From assembly GCA_037833965.1 (NCBI GenBank), contig AP031351.1, forward strand, positions 13,528,501 through 13,592,500: a stretch of 64,000 nucleotides of DNA, read 5' to 3'. The notes beneath the pieces are model-generated. The model did no database searches, was not told the origin of the DNA, and worked only from the letters and a program-made list of their open reading frames with translations. Origin of the DNA: Marchantia polymorpha subsp. ruderalis. Taxonomy: Eukaryota; Streptophyta; Marchantiopsida; Marchantiales; Marchantiaceae. Of this stretch, positions 60,354 through 64,000 are shown piece by piece (position 1 is the stretch's first letter; every line of letters begins with the position of its first letter). The position numbers and the translations under genes are program-made.

Positions 60354-62966
60354 ATGTCATTTCCCGGGCAGAAATGGCTTCGCGGCCTTCAATCTTCATC
60401 TCTTTTTCGGCCGCCGCCCGAAAGTGCCATCCGAAAACAGGTACGCTGGTCTAGCAAATTCCTCTAACTACAGGAGTCGAATGGAGGTCCCAGGGCTGGT
60501 TGGGAGACGGTGATTCTGAATTCTCGTTAGCTGTAGTATTGGTCCCGGTCGTCGGTTTTGCTCGCTTTTTGGTAGTCACCTAAGGACCTCTCCCAAGTTT
60601 CCTGAGAAGACGAACGGACGTAGTGAAGCTGGTATGTATCTAGGCGGTATTGTGGTAGGTTTTTGTGGTTCTCATTTGCGTACCTCCTGACAAATTTTGC
60701 TTGTTAGTGTCAATTTATCTCACTGTTCAGGCGCCTCTGCAGTCTATCCGATAGCCTTGAGGAGGAGTCGGAAAATCGAGGGTTCTAGTGTTGATGATGT
60801 CGTCTTTGTCATTTCTGCTTTCTTTGTTCTACCCGCCTCGTCCTGTCGGTGTTTTACTTCATTGAACCTAAGTTTATTGGATTGTTTTCTCCTATTATCT
60901 ACGCGATCGCCGCGAACTTTGATATCAAGCCGTATCTATACATGCTCAATTCCAGCTGTAATCCAATGTCCAGAAAGTAGTTCCCGTTGGATTGGGATGC
61001 TAGTACGATATTTCGACGAAATGTGAAAGTCTCCCCCGATTGTTTGAACCTCTAGAATTCCATCTTTTTTTGAAAGCTTTTCGTAATGTTCACGTTCCGC
61101 TGGATATATTCTTCAATTTGCTTTTCTTTCCACGGACAAAAGAGGCTGCATATCTCCCCTTTTTAGTTTTTAGTATCTCTACCTGGGACTGATAGTGCTG
61201 GTCGGAGACTTACTTGATTTTTGTGGAGTCATACAACAACTACATCACATTTTCTCTGGAGATGAGGGCATCAAACCACAGTAGCAGATGATTTCACGCC
61301 TACTTTTCATTAGATATGCTTAATCAATTTTAGCAAGAACAGAAGTCAAATGCTTGCCTCATTTTTTCCCAAGCACGCGGGATTTCTGCACACGGTGGGC
61401 GGGATTTACTGTTGTTTCGACCAATGTCATCATATTTGTGCCGTCTTTACCTTTGTGTAGCAACTTGAATGGCCAGCCTTTCTTATGCAAGAATCGACCT
61501 TGATACGGTACATTTATCTCGTTCTCAGTTGTCTCGAACTTGTAGTAGTTCTGACACACTTTGAATGTCCAACCCTCGCTTTGAGCTAAGATGAACCCGG
61601 GGCATACAGATGGATAGCGCTCCCCGATTAAGCGATGAGTTATTTGAGACAAACACATGGCGTTTGGCCTTCCCACTCCTCCTGGATTTCACTCATCTAT
61701 GCAATTTTTGCTGCACAGCTGCTGTCGAGAAAATTATTTTTATTAATAGGACTCGAGCTGAAGCACGTTGAGACTCCCGTCCTTGTTTCCTCATTTATTT
61801 TCCCAATCACATTCAGGTCTTAGATCCTCTTTCCCCCTTTATGGTTTTTACAAGCAGGGTAAGCTTCGTGTCTCTGCCATCTGTAGAGAACAGTGTTCAA
61901 GGCTTTCTTTAGTGGATCACCAAAAGTTGGACCGAATATTGAATAATTAGGGATGAATTTCCCTTGACCCAGTTTTCTCTGGGTCAAGGCATGCTGAAAT
62001 TGGGAGGTCATTAAAAAGTTTTGTTCTTTATTTGCTCCGATCATTCAGGGCCATGTGTTGTGGAATTTTGGAACTGGTCCATATAGATTTGGGATCGTTT
62101 CACGTCAACAGTGTAAGAGACAGACTTTGATGGTTTCGATTATATGAGCATAAAGTTTGATGTCTGTCTCCTTTATTATACTTGCAGGCAGAAATTTTGG
62201 CATCTGTCGAGCTTTTTGGACATTTCGCTTCAGAATCCTTTGTGGATGATATTGGGGAGGTACGTGGGTTGTAAGCGCATGCTACATATTGTGAGGACTC
62301 TGCCTTTTCAGTTTCAATTGGCTCATGTAAAAGACATCAGCCAAAGAACCGTATCGAAACAGCAGATTTGTAGACTGCTCGTGTCATTCTCACGGTTGTC
62401 TTCGGTTATGAATCGAAGCGTGATGTTGTCGAATCTTGTCGCCTTTAACGTCCTAAGAAATAAACGTATCTCTTTCGACGGTGGAGTCGCTAGTGCGGGA
62501 TCAAATGATTCCAGATTTTGTGTGCAGCAATCGTGTTCTGTTTGCATTGGCGAATTTTGGGATGTGAGAAAAACAATTTTACATATTAAACCACTCTTTT
62601 CCTGTGATGAACGTGTGTACAGCTTGTGCGCGCTCATTACCCCACAAATGAACATTGCCTTCTCGATGACGTCTTAGGTGACATTCTATCCTTCTTGTAT
62701 GTTCTTGAGTTTTTTACTTTCTGTAATGTCAGTTTACATGATTGACAATCGGTCTAAGAGGATCTGCCAAAGTGAGATCTGATCCGCCTTTTATCCACGC
62801 TGTCTGTTTGTTCTTTTTTGTAGCTACGTTTGTTCTTCACCACCCAGAGCATGGACATGCGGTTCTGCATGCTCTTCTCTCTTGTGTGATTGATGGGACG
62901 CTGATTTACAACAAGAAGACCCCTCCATTCGGATCTTTCGTTTCTTTGTTCAGCCCTTCTACTGAG
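60354..62966 (+). CDS. GI: GIGANTEA, N-terminal exons (gene continues past window)
   Basis: Clock and photoperiod protein that in Arabidopsis acts in nucleus and cytosol as a chaperone-like partner of the F-box proteins ZTL and FKF1. Four coding exons join in frame: 60354-60440 (29 codons), 62188-62259 (24), 62623-62677 (18 plus 1 nt) and 62824-62966, giving 119 residues. Exon 1 has KWLRGLQSSSLFRPPPES, like the family's WIDGLQFSSLFWPPP. Exon 2 has SVELFGHFASESFVDDIGE, like YVEYFGQFTSEQFPEDIAE. Exon 3 has HYP and LLDDVL, and exon 4 ATFVLHHPEHGHAV then SCVIDGTLIY and PPFGSFVSL. All introns are GT-AG. The start is the first in-frame ATG after an upstream stop. The full family protein is above 1,000 residues. 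The next exon, expected to open with an EQWALACGE-like block, is not in the remaining 1 kb. Confidence 0.95.
60441..62187 (+). other. GIGANTEA intron 1
   Basis: A 1747-nt intron with donor cag|gtacgc and acceptor tatacttgcag. It contains a perfect 11-bp hairpin (61962-61972 with 61979-61989). Open frames inside it are unrecognised and probably spurious. Confidence 0.85.
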
Positions 62967-64000
62967 GTATGGACTTCGCTTGGTGTACACACATTCAGCA
63001 TTTTCAGAATATCATGGTTATATATGCAATTAGTCGAATCTGGAATTTGGTGGCTCGCACTTAAACACGGGGAAACATCTTTTCCAGTACGTTTTATTTT
63101 GAACCAACGAATTCACAGCGGGCCATTGAATATTTTGATACTGGATTGTCGGTGTACATCTTCAAGTCAGCAGTATTGCTTTACTACAGAGCTGGGGAAA
63201 GTTGGTCATAACAATTTAGTAGGCAAGAACCGCTTCATGGTTCAAGAAGCTAAAGAAACAAAATCCTCTTCGTACATGTAGGTTCCACCTCCAGTTTGAG
63301 AAGCACGTCCAATAAAATCCCAACATAAAGTTATTTTGCGGCCAGAATGTTACTCACGAATTTCCATTTCGTCTTTTCACTTGATTAGCTGCTGGCATCT
63401 TTTGATCTCGTGCGTCTTATTCTGATTATCTCAAATCCATTGCGTCACCTCTCACGAAGGATTGTGACTGCTCTTTTGCTTCTAATTCCGATGGTTATAA
63501 TTGGCTACTTACTTCAGTTCACTAATAGTATTCCTTCACACGAGAACTTAATCGCATTCAGTTGTTAGAAAAGCATGCTTTTCTGTTTTGACCAAGTCTG
63601 AAGTAAATGTGTACTGGAGCTTCGTCACTGAATGTTGCAAGCTTGCTCCTATGTACTACACATACCTGAGAATGTGTCCTACATAGAACCTAAAGCGACT
63701 GCTGTTGTACTGATTTGAATCAGTGATCCATGTCTACTAATTTAAGGAAGACTTATTTTGGAAAGTTGTTTCGCCTACACTGTCACCCCGAGCACTAGGT
63801 ACAAATGGATTTCAAAAATATTTTCGTGCTTAAGAGGACGAAATCACGTGAACGCACTTGTGTCGAAGACCGAACGACCTCATTCGTTGTAAAGTAGTTC
63901 TTTGGGGACAAAATTGCTTCATTGCAGTAGATTTTTCGTATTGAGACGTTCAACTTCTTTTTTAAGATGGTAGCACCAATCTTCAGTACATTTGCATGTA
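62967..64000 (+). other. GIGANTEA intron 4, incomplete
   Basis: Follows the donor gag|gtatgg. No fifth exon with the expected GIGANTEA residues is found before the window ends. A perfect 18-bp palindrome, agaaaagcatgcttttct, lies at 63567-63584. Confidence 0.65.

Noticed and set aside
60721..60756. A second GIGANTEA exon directly after the splice-like site at 60720
   Set aside because: The acceptor looks acceptable, but the frame stops after seven codons, whereas the exon at 62188 continues the family sequence precisely.
62967..63300. A GIGANTEA exon 5 with a WWLALKHGE stretch (about 63045-63071)
   Set aside because: It faintly recalls QWALACGE but has extra residues, the wrong phase after exon 4 and no good acceptor, so it was treated as a chance match in the intron.
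1..64000. CRISPR arrays, bacterial operons, rRNA genes
   Set aside because: The window is plant nuclear DNA with spliced genes. The tandem repeats seen are diverged minisatellites without regular spacers, and no rRNA block is present.

Overview
This is nuclear DNA of a land plant. Two genes can be read exon by exon: a complete NF-YA (CCAAT-box factor subunit A) gene at 24940-26104 and the 5' part of a GIGANTEA gene, whose first four coding exons lie between 60354 and 62966 before it runs off the window. Introns are GT-AG, mostly 84-130 nt in NF-YA and up to 1.75 kb in GIGANTEA. The repeats are plant Copia-type LTR elements, a LINE fragment and small non-autonomous elements. The species cannot be fixed from sequence alone. 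Very AT-rich intergenic DNA around GC-rich genic islands suggests a bryophyte or another seed-free plant, and as I recall GIGANTEA is reported missing from the moss Physcomitrium, which argues against that species.

Layout. 1-3.9 kb: moderate GC, no recognisable gene. 3.9-13.07 kb: very AT-rich repeat sea with an (AT)n tract, an LTR split by a GC-richer insert that carries a gene-like fragment (6848-8235), and an approximately 0.8-kb degenerate tandem duplication ending at a sharp compositional edge near 13075. 13.08-19.3 kb: GC- and CpG-rich island with no coding exon I can recognise. 19.3-24 kb: intergenic, with a miniature LTR retrotransposon (TRIM-like, 20612-21271), a long-armed hairpin (21796-21877) and a duplicated hairpin cassette upstream of NF-YA (23663-23919). 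24.1-27 kb: NF-YA with a pyrimidine-rich leader and uORFs. 27-32.1 kb: intergenic, including a minisatellite of about 91-105-bp units. 32131-38082: a nearly full-length but decayed Copia element on the minus strand with both LTRs, PBS, polypurine tract and a 5-bp target duplication. 38-51 kb: AT-rich decayed DNA with a roughly 34-bp minisatellite, a solo LTR and a MITE-like element. 51.3-55.7 kb: a plus-strand Copia relic followed by a LINE 3' fragment. 55.7-58.2 kb: AT-rich. 58.2-64 kb: the GIGANTEA upstream region with three evening-element cores, a purine-rich leader and the gene itself.

The two genes are transcriptional and clock/photoperiod regulators on the same strand about 34 kb apart, separated by heterochromatin-like repeat DNA. 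Nothing in the sequence shows that the linkage is functional. Most open reading frames in the AT-rich parts are chance or decayed transposon coding. Near-perfect short hairpins recur through the window more often than I would expect by chance and are reported together as a finding.
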